DNA from: Thioglobus_B sp964566765
Lineage (GTDB): Bacteria; Pseudomonadota; Gammaproteobacteria; PS1; Pseudothioglobaceae
Direction: 5' to 3'
Assembly (NCBI GenBank): GCA_964566765.1
Contig: CAZMJI010000056.1
Location: 1 to 7,281 of the forward strand
DNA length: 7,281 bases
A program made the position numbers and the translations under genes. The notes beneath the pieces were generated by a model. That model was not told the DNA's origin. It did no database searches and saw nothing but the letters and a program-made list of their open reading frames with translations. Shown here piece by piece: positions 1 through 6,765 of this stretch (position 1 is the first letter of the stretch; every line of letters starts with the position of its first letter).

Positions 1-765
1 ACACAAAAATACGGCTTTAGAGACTACCGCGGTGGCGGTCGTTCGTCAGCGCGAGAAACTGCCATGCGCGTTGCTGCAGGCGGTATTGCCAAAAAGTATC
101 TGAAAGAAACCCTGGGTATTGAGATTCGTGGTTACCTATCTCAACTGGGCCCAATTAAGACCGAAGCACTGGATTGGAACGAAGTACACAACAATCCATT
201 TTTCTCACCTGATGCCTCCAAGGTTAAGGAAATGGAAGATTATATGGATGCGCTGAGAAAATCAGGCGACTCGGTTGGTGCTCGCGTTAACGTAGTAGCC
301 AGCGGCGTTCCTGCTGGATTGGGTGAGCCGATCTTTGATCGTCTAGATGCTGAAATTGCGCATTCAATGATGAGTATTAATGCGGTTAAGGGTGTGGAGA
401 TTGGTGCCGGCTTTGATTCGGTTGAACAATTGGGCACCGAGCATCGTGATGCCATTACCCCTAATGGCTTTACCTCCAACCATGCCGGTGGCACCTTAGG
501 TGGCATCAGCTCAGGACAGGATATTGTGGTTTCAATTGCGCTTAAGCCAACCTCAAGTCTGCGCCTGCCGGTTGACAGTGTGGATGCAGATGGCAAACCA
601 ATTGAAGTGATTACCAAAGGTCGTCACGACCCGTGTGTAGGCATTCGTGCCACCCCAATTGCTGAGGCCATGTTGGCCATCACCTTGATGGATCATGTGA
701 TGCGTCATCGTGCGCAAAATATTGACGTTAACTCGTCAACCCCTGTGATTCCGTCTCAGGCTTAA
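1..765 (+). CDS. aroC: Chorismate synthase, C-terminal part (5' end outside window)
   Basis: Chorismate synthase converts 5-enolpyruvylshikimate-3-phosphate to chorismate, the last common step to aromatic amino acids, folates and quinones. It acts in the cytoplasm with reduced FMN as cofactor. The reading frame is open from base 1, so the gene enters from the left; 254 residues are visible, beginning at TQKYGFRDYRGGG. By comparison with the roughly 360-residue E. coli enzyme, about 110 N-terminal residues are missing, including the GESHG region. Family signatures seen are GRSSARETAMRV (visible residues 14-25), VVASGVPAGLGEPIFDRLDA, SNHAGGTLGGISSGQ and the C-terminal RHDPCVGIRATPIAEAM block. 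The tail after RAQNIDV is divergent, as usual for this protein. The stop is TAA at 763-765, and the SulP gene starts 27 nt downstream with no terminator between, suggesting read-through. Identification is secure; the operon link is inferred. Confidence 0.97.
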   Translation, partial: TQKYGFRDYRGGGRSSARETAMRVAAGGIAKKYLKETLGIEIRGYLSQLGPIKTEALDWNEVHNNPFFSPDASKVKEMEDYMDALRKSGDSVGARVNVVASGVPAGLGEPIFDRLDAEIAHSMMSINAVKGVEIGAGFDSVEQLGTEHRDAITPNGFTSNHAGGTLGGISSGQDIVVSIALKPTSSLRLPVDSVDADGKPIEVITKGRHDPCVGIRATPIAEAMLAITLMDHVMRHRAQNIDVNSSTPVIPSQA

Positions 766-792
766 TTTTTTCCCTATTGATTAATTTGCAGT

Positions 793-2313
793 ATGTTTTC
801 ACTGATTCATAAACACGTCCCTAGAAACGCCAAGAATGATTTTTTATCTGGTTTAACCGTTGCGCTGGCCTTGGTGCCTGAAGCGGTGGCTTTTGCCTTG
901 GTAGCCCATGTGCACCCATTGGTGGGTCTATACGCGGCGTTTATGGTGGGCATGATTACTTCTATCTTTGGTGGCCGACCAGGCATGATCTCAGGTGCCA
1001 CTGGCGCGCTAGCGGTGGTGATGGTAGCCCTAGTGGTAGAGCACGGCGTGCAGTATCTATTTGCCGCAGTGATTCTTATGGGTGTGCTGCAGATTATCTT
1101 TGGACTGTTTAAATTGGGTAAGTTTATTCGCCTGGTGCCGCATCCGGTATTTCTGGGTTTTGTAAACGGTTTAGCCATGGTGATTTTCTTGGCGCAACTG
1201 GAGCATTTCAAAACCCCAACTGGCTGGATTGGTGGCGATGCACTGATGATTATGGGCGGCTTAATCCTGCTGACCATGGCCATTATTCATTATCTACCTA
1301 AGGTCACCAATATCATTCCATCAACACTGGCTGCCATCTTAATTGGCTCAGCTGTGGCCATTATCTTTGATTTGGATACCAAGACCGTGGGTGACATGGC
1401 CTCGATCAAAGGCGCCCTACCAAGCTTTGCCATTCCTGAGGTGCCGTTTACCTTGGAAACCCTCTACATCATTCTGCCATATAGTGTGATCCTGGCCTTA
1501 ATTGGTTTGATTGAATCACTACTCACACTAAACCTAATCGACGAACTCACCGAGACCACTGGTAAGCCTAACCGAGAAAGTGTGGGCCAAGGACTGGCCA
1601 ATACCGTCACCGGTTTTTTTGGTGGCATGGGTGGTTGTGCCATGGTCGGCCAAAGTATTATCAATGTGAAATCGGGTGGTCGTGGCCGTCTATCCGGCTT
1701 TGTGGCGGGTAGCTTTCTACTGAGCTTTATCCTGCTGTTCTCAGAGTACATTGAGCAAATTCCTATCGCAGTCCTGGTGGGTGTGATGTTTATTGTGGTG
1801 ATTGGTACCTTTGAATGGTGTAGCTTCCGCCTTATCTCACGCGTACCCGTGGCCGATAGTTTCGTGGGTATTTCGGTGGCAGTGATCACCGTCTTCACCG
1901 ATCTGGCCATTGCGGTGATCGTTGGTGTGCTGATGAGTGCCATCGTCTTTGCCTGGCAACACGCCAAACAAATCTATGCGAAAAAAATCATGGATGAGGA
2001 AAGCGGCATCAAAACCTATCAAGTGAACGGCGCCCTATTTTTTGCCAATACGCACAACTTCCAAGCTTTATTCACCCCTAAAGAAGATCCGGAGAATGTG
2101 TTTGTCGACTTTGATAATTCGCGGGTCATGGATCACTCTGCCATTCAGGCCATCGATAAACTGGCTGAGCGCTACAAAAAAGCCGGAAAAGTGCTACATC
2201 TTAAGCACCTAAGCCCAGAGTGTCGCATGCTGCTTAAGACTGCCAGAGGCTTGGTAGAGGTTAATGTTCTAGAGGATCCAACCTATCACGTGGCCGACGA
2301 TAAATTAGCCTAA
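793..2313 (+). CDS. SulP family inorganic anion transporter with STAS domain
   Basis: This 506-residue inner-membrane protein belongs to the SulP/SLC26 family, whose bacterial members move sulfate, bicarbonate or dicarboxylates, often with Na+ or H+. The transport domain spans about residues 15-390 with many hydrophobic segments. It contains the N-terminal SulP signature LVPEAVAFALVAHVHPLVGLY (26-46), a GLIESLLTL helix (238-246) and a glycine-rich GGMGGCAMVGQS stretch (277-288). A short C-terminal STAS domain covers about 405-495, with the DFDNSRVMDHSAIQAI segment (439-454) where STAS domains usually carry a regulatory Ser/Thr; S449 is the likely equivalent. Length matches short prokaryotic SulPs of about 500 residues. 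The ATG at 793 is the first plausible start after an in-frame TGA at 778, but no clear Shine-Dalgarno sequence precedes it, so translation may depend on coupling with aroC. The gene ends in tandem stops, TAA TAG. The substrate cannot be told from sequence, and no neighbour (such as carbonic anhydrase) hints at it. Confidence 0.93.
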   Translation: MFSLIHKHVPRNAKNDFLSGLTVALALVPEAVAFALVAHVHPLVGLYAAFMVGMITSIFGGRPGMISGATGALAVVMVALVVEHGVQYLFAAVILMGVLQIIFGLFKLGKFIRLVPHPVFLGFVNGLAMVIFLAQLEHFKTPTGWIGGDALMIMGGLILLTMAIIHYLPKVTNIIPSTLAAILIGSAVAIIFDLDTKTVGDMASIKGALPSFAIPEVPFTLETLYIILPYSVILALIGLIESLLTLNLIDELTETTGKPNRESVGQGLANTVTGFFGGMGGCAMVGQSIINVKSGGRGRLSGFVAGSFLLSFILLFSEYIEQIPIAVLVGVMFIVVIGTFEWCSFRLISRVPVADSFVGISVAVITVFTDLAIAVIVGVLMSAIVFAWQHAKQIYAKKIMDEESGIKTYQVNGALFFANTHNFQALFTPKEDPENVFVDFDNSRVMDHSAIQAIDKLAERYKKAGKVLHLKHLSPECRMLLKTARGLVEVNVLEDPTYHVADDKLA

Positions 2314-2319
2314 TAGTTG

Positions 2320-2349
2320 CTTGAAAAATCCTGCAATCGTTCCTATAAT
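2320..2349 (+). promoter_or_regulatory. Promoter of the hsp20 gene, sigma-70-like with a sigma-32-like overlap
   Basis: TTGAAA (2321-2326) and TATAAT (2344-2349) are separated by exactly 17 nt, which is a near-consensus sigma-70 promoter. Transcription would start near 2356, giving a leader of about 30 nt. The same bases also read as a heat-shock (sigma-32) site: CTTGAA (2320-2325), a 15-nt spacer, then TCCTAT (2341-2346), which matches CCCCAT at four of six positions. Heat-shock control fits the downstream gene but is inferred. Confidence 0.72.
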
Positions 2350-2361
2350 TGGTCTTATAGG
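2342..2361. repeat. 7-bp inverted repeat over the hsp20 promoter -10 and start site
   Basis: CCTATAA (2342-2348) and TTATAGG (2355-2361) are perfect inverted copies around a 6-nt centre. The left arm covers most of the -10 hexamer and the right arm lies over the expected transcription start, a position where a bound repressor would block the promoter. The repeat is real, but its role as an operator is a guess. An 8-bp palindrome, TTGATCAA, follows immediately at 2362-2369. Confidence 0.4.
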
Positions 2362-2376
2362 TTGATCAATAATTTC

Positions 2377-2382
2377 AGGGGG
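2377..2382 (+). promoter_or_regulatory. Ribosome binding site of the hsp20 gene
   Basis: AGGGGG lies 4 nt before the ATG at 2387. It is the clearest purine-rich Shine-Dalgarno candidate in the window, though shorter in spacing than typical. It supports the chosen start, as does the signal peptide that begins right at this methionine. Confidence 0.6.
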
Positions 2383-2386
2383 TTGT

Positions 2387-2890
2387 ATGAATAAAGTAAT
2401 ACCGGCATTGGTGCTTAGCATGGCCACAGTCACCGCTGCGCAAGCCAACTTTAACCCTTACTATCCTGGTGCACCAGGTTTTAACTCAAACTTCTGGCAC
2501 GATATTGACAGGCAATTCAAAGAATTTGATTCACGTATGCGTCATATGCAGCGCAATAGCAACAGTGGTTTTGGCACACAAAGCAGACGCTATATCGACA
2601 CTGAGAACAACCACTACGTGATTGAGATTTTGGTCAGCGGTTTGGATAAAGACGACTTAGAGATTGTGGCTCGAGATGGTCAAATTAGCATCCGCGGCAA
2701 ACGTGTGATTGAACAGCAAGTCGGCAACAATCGCGCCAAATCTTCTAGCAGTTTCTCGCAATCATTTTCACTGCCAAATGACGCCGATGGTGATCAAGTG
2801 AGTGCCAAATTTGAAGACGGTAAGCTGGTGGTGAGTATCCCCAAACTGGCCGCACCCAAACCAACTGAGCGCGTGATTGAGATTAACTAG
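2387..2890 (+). CDS. Hsp20/alpha-crystallin small heat-shock protein with signal peptide, predicted periplasmic
   Basis: This 167-residue small heat-shock protein would hold unfolding proteins in a refoldable state without using ATP. The first 20 residues form a Sec-type signal peptide: a short basic start (MNK), a hydrophobic core, and an AQA site with predicted cleavage between A20 and N21. Residues 21-65 are an aromatic and charged N-terminal arm (NFNPYYPGAPGF, then HDIDRQFKEFDSRMRHMQR). The alpha-crystallin domain covers about 66-154, with YVIEILVSGLDKDDLEIVA (77-95), the ISIRGKR strand (100-106) and the conserved AKFEDGKLVVSIPK block (140-153). The C-terminal I-x-I anchor is IEI (164-166). 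The protein has no cysteine. Most bacterial Hsp20 proteins are cytosolic, so export is the unusual feature; it would act in the periplasm. It has its own strong promoter and converges on queE, whose stop codon lies 9 nt beyond its own. Family assignment is firm; location is predicted from sequence only. Confidence 0.9.
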   Translation: MNKVIPALVLSMATVTAAQANFNPYYPGAPGFNSNFWHDIDRQFKEFDSRMRHMQRNSNSGFGTQSRRYIDTENNHYVIEILVSGLDKDDLEIVARDGQISIRGKRVIEQQVGNNRAKSSSSFSQSFSLPNDADGDQVSAKFEDGKLVVSIPKLAAPKPTERVIEIN

Positions 2891-2899
2891 CGCGACGAC

Positions 2900-3535
2900 C
2901 TAACGCCCCTGCTCATCACCCCAAAGCAATTTGTGCAGCTGCACCTGCAGGCGCACATTGAGCTGTGCATCCAAGATCCATTGCGCCAAATCACGTGGCT
3001 CAACCGCGCCAAAAACCGGCGAAAACAACACCTCGGCCTGACTTGGATATTGGCTGAGTATCTCCACACTCCAATCAAAGTCTTGACGGGATCCAATAAC
3101 AAACTTCACTTGGTCTTTGACCGCCAACTTGTCCACATTTGACCAAAGGTTTTGTTCGACCTCGCCAGAATCTGGGGTTTTCACATCCATCACAATTGAG
3201 ACTTTTGGATTAACTGGTGCGATATCAATACTGCCGCTGGTTTCTAGCGATACCTGGTAGCCCTTGGCCACCAAAGCATCCAACAACTCCAGCGAATTGG
3301 TTTGCGCTAACGGCTCACCACCGGTCACACAAACATGTGGAGTGTTGTAGGCGCCAACCTCGCTCAAAATGCCATCAATACTCATTAGGTTGTTACCCTT
3401 AAAGGCGTACTCGGTATCGCAATACCTGCAACGCAGCGGGCAGCCGGTTAGGCGAATAAACACCGTTGGCAAGCCCACGGTTTTGGCTTCGCCTTGTAAG
3501 GAATAAAAAATCTCGTTAATGTTTAAACTGCTCAT
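2900..3535 (-). CDS. queE: 7-carboxy-7-deazaguanine synthase (radical SAM)
   Basis: QueE contracts the ring of 6-carboxy-tetrahydropterin to 7-carboxy-7-deazaguanine, the third step from GTP toward preQ0 and the tRNA wobble base queuosine. It acts in the cytoplasm with S-adenosylmethionine, a 4Fe-4S cluster and Mg2+. The 211-residue product begins with NEIFYSLQGEAKTVGLPTVF, the substrate-binding start typical of QueE. It carries the cluster motif C32-x3-C36-x2-C39 in TGCPLRCRYCDTEYAF, a SAM-binding VTGGEPLAQ segment (70-78) and the C-terminal QLHKLLWGDE block. Length is usual for the short proteobacterial form. The ATG at 3535 lies 20 nt inside the end of uvrB in another frame and has only a weak ribosome site, so translation is probably coupled to uvrB. 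The other preQ0 genes (queC, queD, folE) are not in the window. No terminator is visible after its stop. Confidence 0.95.
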   Translation of the reverse strand: MSSLNINEIFYSLQGEAKTVGLPTVFIRLTGCPLRCRYCDTEYAFKGNNLMSIDGILSEVGAYNTPHVCVTGGEPLAQTNSLELLDALVAKGYQVSLETSGSIDIAPVNPKVSIVMDVKTPDSGEVEQNLWSNVDKLAVKDQVKFVIGSRQDFDWSVEILSQYPSQAEVLFSPVFGAVEPRDLAQWILDAQLNVRLQVQLHKLLWGDEQGR

Positions 3536-5504
3536 CTTTTAATGCTTTGATTTGATTGCGAATGTCTGCCGCTTGCTCGAATTTTAACTCCTGTGCAAAG
3601 GCGTACATCCGCTTTTCTAATTCTTTAATGCGCTTAGACAGCTGCACCGGCGATAGACGCTCCATGGTGACTTGGTTTGGCTCGCCCTGTTTGTCGCCAA
3701 CACTGGCCTCAGTCTCCAAAATATCCACAATGGGCTTAGATACACCCTTAGGGGTAATGTTGTTTTCTTTGTTGTAGATCTCTTGTTTTTGACGTCGACG
3801 CGTGGTCTCTGAAATCGCGCGCTCCATCGAGCCAGTGATCTTATCGGCATACAAAATCGCCATGCCTTCTACGTGGCGAGCGGCTCGACCCATGGTTTGA
3901 ATCAAGGAACGCTCCGAGCGCAAAAAGCCTTCTTTATCCGCGTCTAAAATTGCCACCAGCGATACCTCAGGAATGTCCAGGCCCTCTCTCAATAAGTTAA
4001 TCCCCACCAATACATCAAACACGCCCAAACGCAGATCACGAATCAACTCTACGCGTTCAACCGTATCCACATCCGAATGCAGATAACGCACCTTGACCCC
4101 GTGCTCATTTAAGTAATCACTCAGCTGCTCTGCCATACGTTTGGTCAGTGTGGTGACCAACACGCGCTGAGATTTATCCACACGTTTGTTAATCTCGCTT
4201 AGTAGATCATCCACCTGGGTTTCCACCGGGCGCACCTCAATCACTGGATCTAACAGACCGGTTGGGCGCACCACTTGTTCGGCAATGGCACTGGAAACAT
4301 CCAATTCAAACTGCGCCGGCGTGGCTGAAACCAAAATACATTGATTAATGCGATCTTCAAATTCATCAAATTTAAGCGGTCGATTGTCCAACGCGCTTGG
4401 TAGGCGAAAACCAAATTCAACCAAAGTGGTTTTGCGCGACCGGTCGCCGTTATACATACCACCAATCTGCCCTACCGTCACGTGTGACTCATCTAGAATC
4501 ACCAGGGCGTTATCCGGCAGATAATCCAATAGTGTTGGTGGTGGCTGACCCGCCCCGCGACCTGATAGATAGCGCGAGTAATTCTCAATACCATTACAAT
4601 ACCCCAGCTCGCGCATCATCTCGATATCCATCTTCACGCGCTGACTAAGACGCTGCTCTTCCACCAATTTGTTTTGTGATAACAGCTCAGCTCGACGCTC
4701 TTTGAGCTCGGCCTTAATGTCATCCAACATAGCTAAGATCTTCTCTTTCGGGGTAACGTAATGAGTTTGTGGGTAGATGGTGACGCGCGGGGTAGATTTC
4801 ACCCGCTCACCCGTGAGTGGATCAAACCACGACAGATTCTCCACCTCTTCATCAAACAACTCCACTCGCAAAGCCAGCTCCTCAGAGTCGGCCGGAAAGA
4901 TATCGATCACCTCACCCTTAACACGGAAGTTACCACGACCCAAAGCCACATCATTGCGTGTGTACTGCATCTGCGACAGGCGTGACAGAATCTCGCGCTG
5001 ATTGGTAATCTCACCCACACTAAGGTGCAATAGCATCTGCATATAAGAATCTGGATCGCCCAAACCGTAAATGGCCGAGACACTGGCAATGATAATGACA
5101 TCCTCACGCTCTAATAGTGCTTTGGTGGCACTTAGGCGCATCTGTTCAATCTGCTCGTTAATCGAGGAATCTTTCTCAATATAGGTATCGCTGGCCGGCA
5201 CATAAGCCTCTGGCTGATAATAATCATAATAAGACACAAAATACTCGACTGCATTGTTGGGAAAGAATTCCTTCATCTCTGCATAGAGTTGCGCCGCTAA
5301 GGTCTTATTCGGCGCCATAATCAGCGTTGGACGAGCGCTCTGGGCAATTACATTGGCCATGGTAAAGGTCTTACCCGAACCCGTTACTCCCAATAGGGTC
5401 TGATACTGGTGGCCTGCGGCCAAACCTTGGGTCAAAGTTTGGATCGCACTAGGCTGATCACCTCTGGGTAAAAACTTAGATTCCAGCTGAAATTCTCTCA
5501 CCAC
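3516..5504 (-). CDS. uvrB: Excinuclease ABC subunit B (UvrB)
   Basis: UvrB is the damage-verifying helicase-like subunit of UvrABC nucleotide excision repair: it is loaded by UvrA, inserts a beta-hairpin into the duplex and recruits UvrC. Using the GTG at 5504, the protein has 662 residues and aligns without gaps to E. coli UvrB through the beta-hairpin. GDQP starts at G15, Walker A GVTGSGKT is at 39-46, and the hairpin tyrosines are 92, 93, 95, 96 and 101 (SYYDYYQPEAYVP). Further on are the DESH Walker B box, the NLLREGLDIPEVSLVAILDAD motif V region, QTMGRAARH motif VI and a C-terminal UVR coiled coil (LSKRIKELEKRMYAFAQELKFEQAADIRNQ) that contacts UvrC. A TTG at 5537 would add 11 residues not seen in E. 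coli UvrB and would sit almost at the predicted transcript start, so GTG 5504 (or 5501) is preferred. It is first in an operon with queE. No LexA box is visible upstream. Confidence 0.96.
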   Translation of the reverse strand: MVREFQLESKFLPRGDQPSAIQTLTQGLAAGHQYQTLLGVTGSGKTFTMANVIAQSARPTLIMAPNKTLAAQLYAEMKEFFPNNAVEYFVSYYDYYQPEAYVPASDTYIEKDSSINEQIEQMRLSATKALLEREDVIIIASVSAIYGLGDPDSYMQMLLHLSVGEITNQREILSRLSQMQYTRNDVALGRGNFRVKGEVIDIFPADSEELALRVELFDEEVENLSWFDPLTGERVKSTPRVTIYPQTHYVTPKEKILAMLDDIKAELKERRAELLSQNKLVEEQRLSQRVKMDIEMMRELGYCNGIENYSRYLSGRGAGQPPPTLLDYLPDNALVILDESHVTVGQIGGMYNGDRSRKTTLVEFGFRLPSALDNRPLKFDEFEDRINQCILVSATPAQFELDVSSAIAEQVVRPTGLLDPVIEVRPVETQVDDLLSEINKRVDKSQRVLVTTLTKRMAEQLSDYLNEHGVKVRYLHSDVDTVERVELIRDLRLGVFDVLVGINLLREGLDIPEVSLVAILDADKEGFLRSERSLIQTMGRAARHVEGMAILYADKITGSMERAISETTRRRQKQEIYNKENNITPKGVSKPIVDILETEASVGDKQGEPNQVTMERLSPVQLSKRIKELEKRMYAFAQELKFEQAADIRNQIKALKDEQFKH

Positions 5505-5514
5505 GAAAACCGAT

Positions 5515-5544
5515 TTTTCATTAACATAAACAACCAATTTTAAT
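5515..5544 (+). promoter_or_regulatory. Possible promoter of the aminotransferase gene
   Basis: TTTTCA (5515-5520, four of six matches) and TTTAAT (5539-5544, five of six) are 18 nt apart. Transcription would begin near 5551 and include the GTGAGA ribosome site at 5557-5562. The region is AT-rich, so chance matches are likely; an alternative pairing of TTAACA (5521-5526) with TCTATT (5544-5549) exists at 17 nt. Some promoter must lie here, because the upstream gene is divergent. Confidence 0.33.
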
Positions 5545-5546
5545 CT

Positions 5547-5574
5547 ATTTTATTCTGTGAGATAACCATGTCAG
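5547..5574 (-). promoter_or_regulatory. Probable sigma-70 promoter of uvrB-queE
   Basis: Read on the minus strand, CTGACA (5574-5569) and TAAAAT (5552-5547) each match the sigma-70 consensus at five of six positions, with a 16-nt spacer. The transcript would start near 5540, leaving about 35 nt before the GTG at 5504. The -35 element covers the ATG and second codon of the divergent aminotransferase. No CTGT-N8-ACAG LexA site overlaps it, so SOS control is not supported. Confidence 0.5.
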
Positions 5575-6743
5575 ATTTTCTTTCCAAGCGCATTCAAAAA
5601 GTCAAGCCTTCTGCCACTTTGGCAGTGACTGCCAAGGCCAATGAACTCAAAGCGCAGGGCATTGCCATTGTGCCAATGGGCTCAGGCGAACCCGACTTTG
5701 ATACCCCTAAAAATATTCAACAGGCGGGTATTGATGCGATCAATAATGGCCAAACACGCTACACCGCAGTTGACGGTACACCAGCGCTAAAACAAGCCAT
5801 TATGGATAAGTTTGCGCGTGAAAACAAGTTGACCTATGGTGCCACAGAGGTGATGGTGTCATCTGGCGGTAAACAAGTGTTCTACAATCTTTGTCAGGCT
5901 GTGCTAAACGAAGGCGACGAAGTGATTATTCCGGCACCTTATTGGGTTTCTTATCCAGACATGGTGCTACTCGCGGATGCCACACCAGTGGTGGTGGAAA
6001 CTGGCCTAGAGCAAGATTTTAAAATCACCCCTGAGCAACTGTCAAACGCGATTAACGACAACACCAAACTACTGATCTTAAACAGCCCGTCTAACCCAAC
6101 CGGTGCGGTCTATTCAAAGGCCGAACTTAAGGCCTTGGCTGAGGTGTTGAAACAGCATCCACAGGTGCTGATTATGACCGATGACATCTATGAGCATATT
6201 CGTTGGGGCGAGGAAGACTTTGTCAATATCGTGATGGTAGCGCCTGAGCTTAAGGAGCGTACGGTGATTCTTAATGGTGTGTCTAAAGGTTATGCCATGA
6301 CCGGCTGGCGTATTGGTTATGGCGCGGGCCCTGAGGCGATTATTAAAGCCATGAAAAAAGTACAAGGTCAATCAACTTCTAACCCGTGCTCGATTGCCCA
6401 AGCAGCTTCGGTAGAAGCACTTAACGGTGATCAATCGATTATTGGTGTGATGGTAAAAGCCTTTAAAGAGCGACACGATTATATTGTGGAAGCATTGAAT
6501 GCCATTGATGGTGTCGAATGCCCCAAATCACAAGGTGCGTTTTACTCATTCCCGCGTGTTGAAGGTCTGATTAAACGTTTGGGTCTAAAAGATGATGTGG
6601 AGTTTTCAACGTACTGCTTAGAAGAGCTAAACATCGCCCTAGTGCCAGGCTCTGCCTTTGGCGCACCAGGTTATGTGCGTTTTTCTTTTGCTACCAGTAT
6701 GGAGAATATTGAGCAAGCTGTAGCACGCCTGGCTAACGCTTAA
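5568..6743 (+). CDS. PLP-dependent class I aminotransferase, aspartate aminotransferase (AspB) type
   Basis: This 391-residue cytoplasmic fold-type I aminotransferase resembles the aspartate aminotransferases of subgroup Ib (Bacillus AspB, Thermus AspC), which exchange amino groups between aspartate or related amino acids and 2-oxoglutarate. Visible active-site elements, in order, are GSGEPDFDTP (38-47), SSGGKQ (98-103) for phosphate binding, PYWVSYP with W126, NSPSNPTG with N176, TDDIYEH with D205 and Y208 contacting the cofactor ring, the Schiff-base K240 in GVSKGYAMTGWRIGYG with R248, and R371 in GYVRFSFAT for the substrate alpha-carboxylate. The length is normal and all key residues are present. 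The ATG at 5568 has a modest GTGAGA ribosome site 5 nt upstream and matches family starts. The gene stands alone between a divergent promoter region and a terminator. The fold and chemistry are certain; the amino acid specificity is not, and some relatives also act on prephenate or aromatic substrates. Confidence 0.93.
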   Translation: MSDFLSKRIQKVKPSATLAVTAKANELKAQGIAIVPMGSGEPDFDTPKNIQQAGIDAINNGQTRYTAVDGTPALKQAIMDKFARENKLTYGATEVMVSSGGKQVFYNLCQAVLNEGDEVIIPAPYWVSYPDMVLLADATPVVVETGLEQDFKITPEQLSNAINDNTKLLILNSPSNPTGAVYSKAELKALAEVLKQHPQVLIMTDDIYEHIRWGEEDFVNIVMVAPELKERTVILNGVSKGYAMTGWRIGYGAGPEAIIKAMKKVQGQSTSNPCSIAQAASVEALNGDQSIIGVMVKAFKERHDYIVEALNAIDGVECPKSQGAFYSFPRVEGLIKRLGLKDDVEFSTYCLEELNIALVPGSAFGAPGYVRFSFATSMENIEQAVARLANA

Positions 6744-6765
6744 GCCTCAAACACTCTAGCCACTG

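Noticed and set aside
766..792. Promoter between aroC and the SulP gene
   Set aside because: The 27-nt AT-rich gap has no convincing -35/-10 pair; co-transcription with aroC is simpler.
807..1967. Long minus-strand open frames opposite the SulP gene
   Set aside because: Their translations have no recognisable family motifs and mirror the codon pattern of the transporter; they are antisense shadows.
2314..2340. Terminator after the SulP gene
   Set aside because: Only a 4-bp TTGC/GCAA match is present, with no T tract; the bases are better explained by the hsp20 promoter.
2350..2390. RNA thermometer (ROSE or four-U type) in the hsp20 leader
   Set aside because: The predicted leader of about 30 nt has no UUGCU or run of U able to pair with the AGGGGG ribosome site, and no stable hairpin covering the start codon.
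2866..2896. Hairpin from the GCGCG copies around the hsp20 stop
   Set aside because: These are short direct or self-complementary tetramers without a T tract, too weak to act as a terminator.
4397..5001. Plus-strand open frames inside uvrB
   Set aside because: They lie wholly within conserved UvrB coding sequence, have no ribosome sites and match no known protein pattern.
5550..5575. LexA/SOS box near uvrB
   Set aside because: CTGT occurs at 5555-5558, but the partner ACAG is not found at the required 8-nt spacing.
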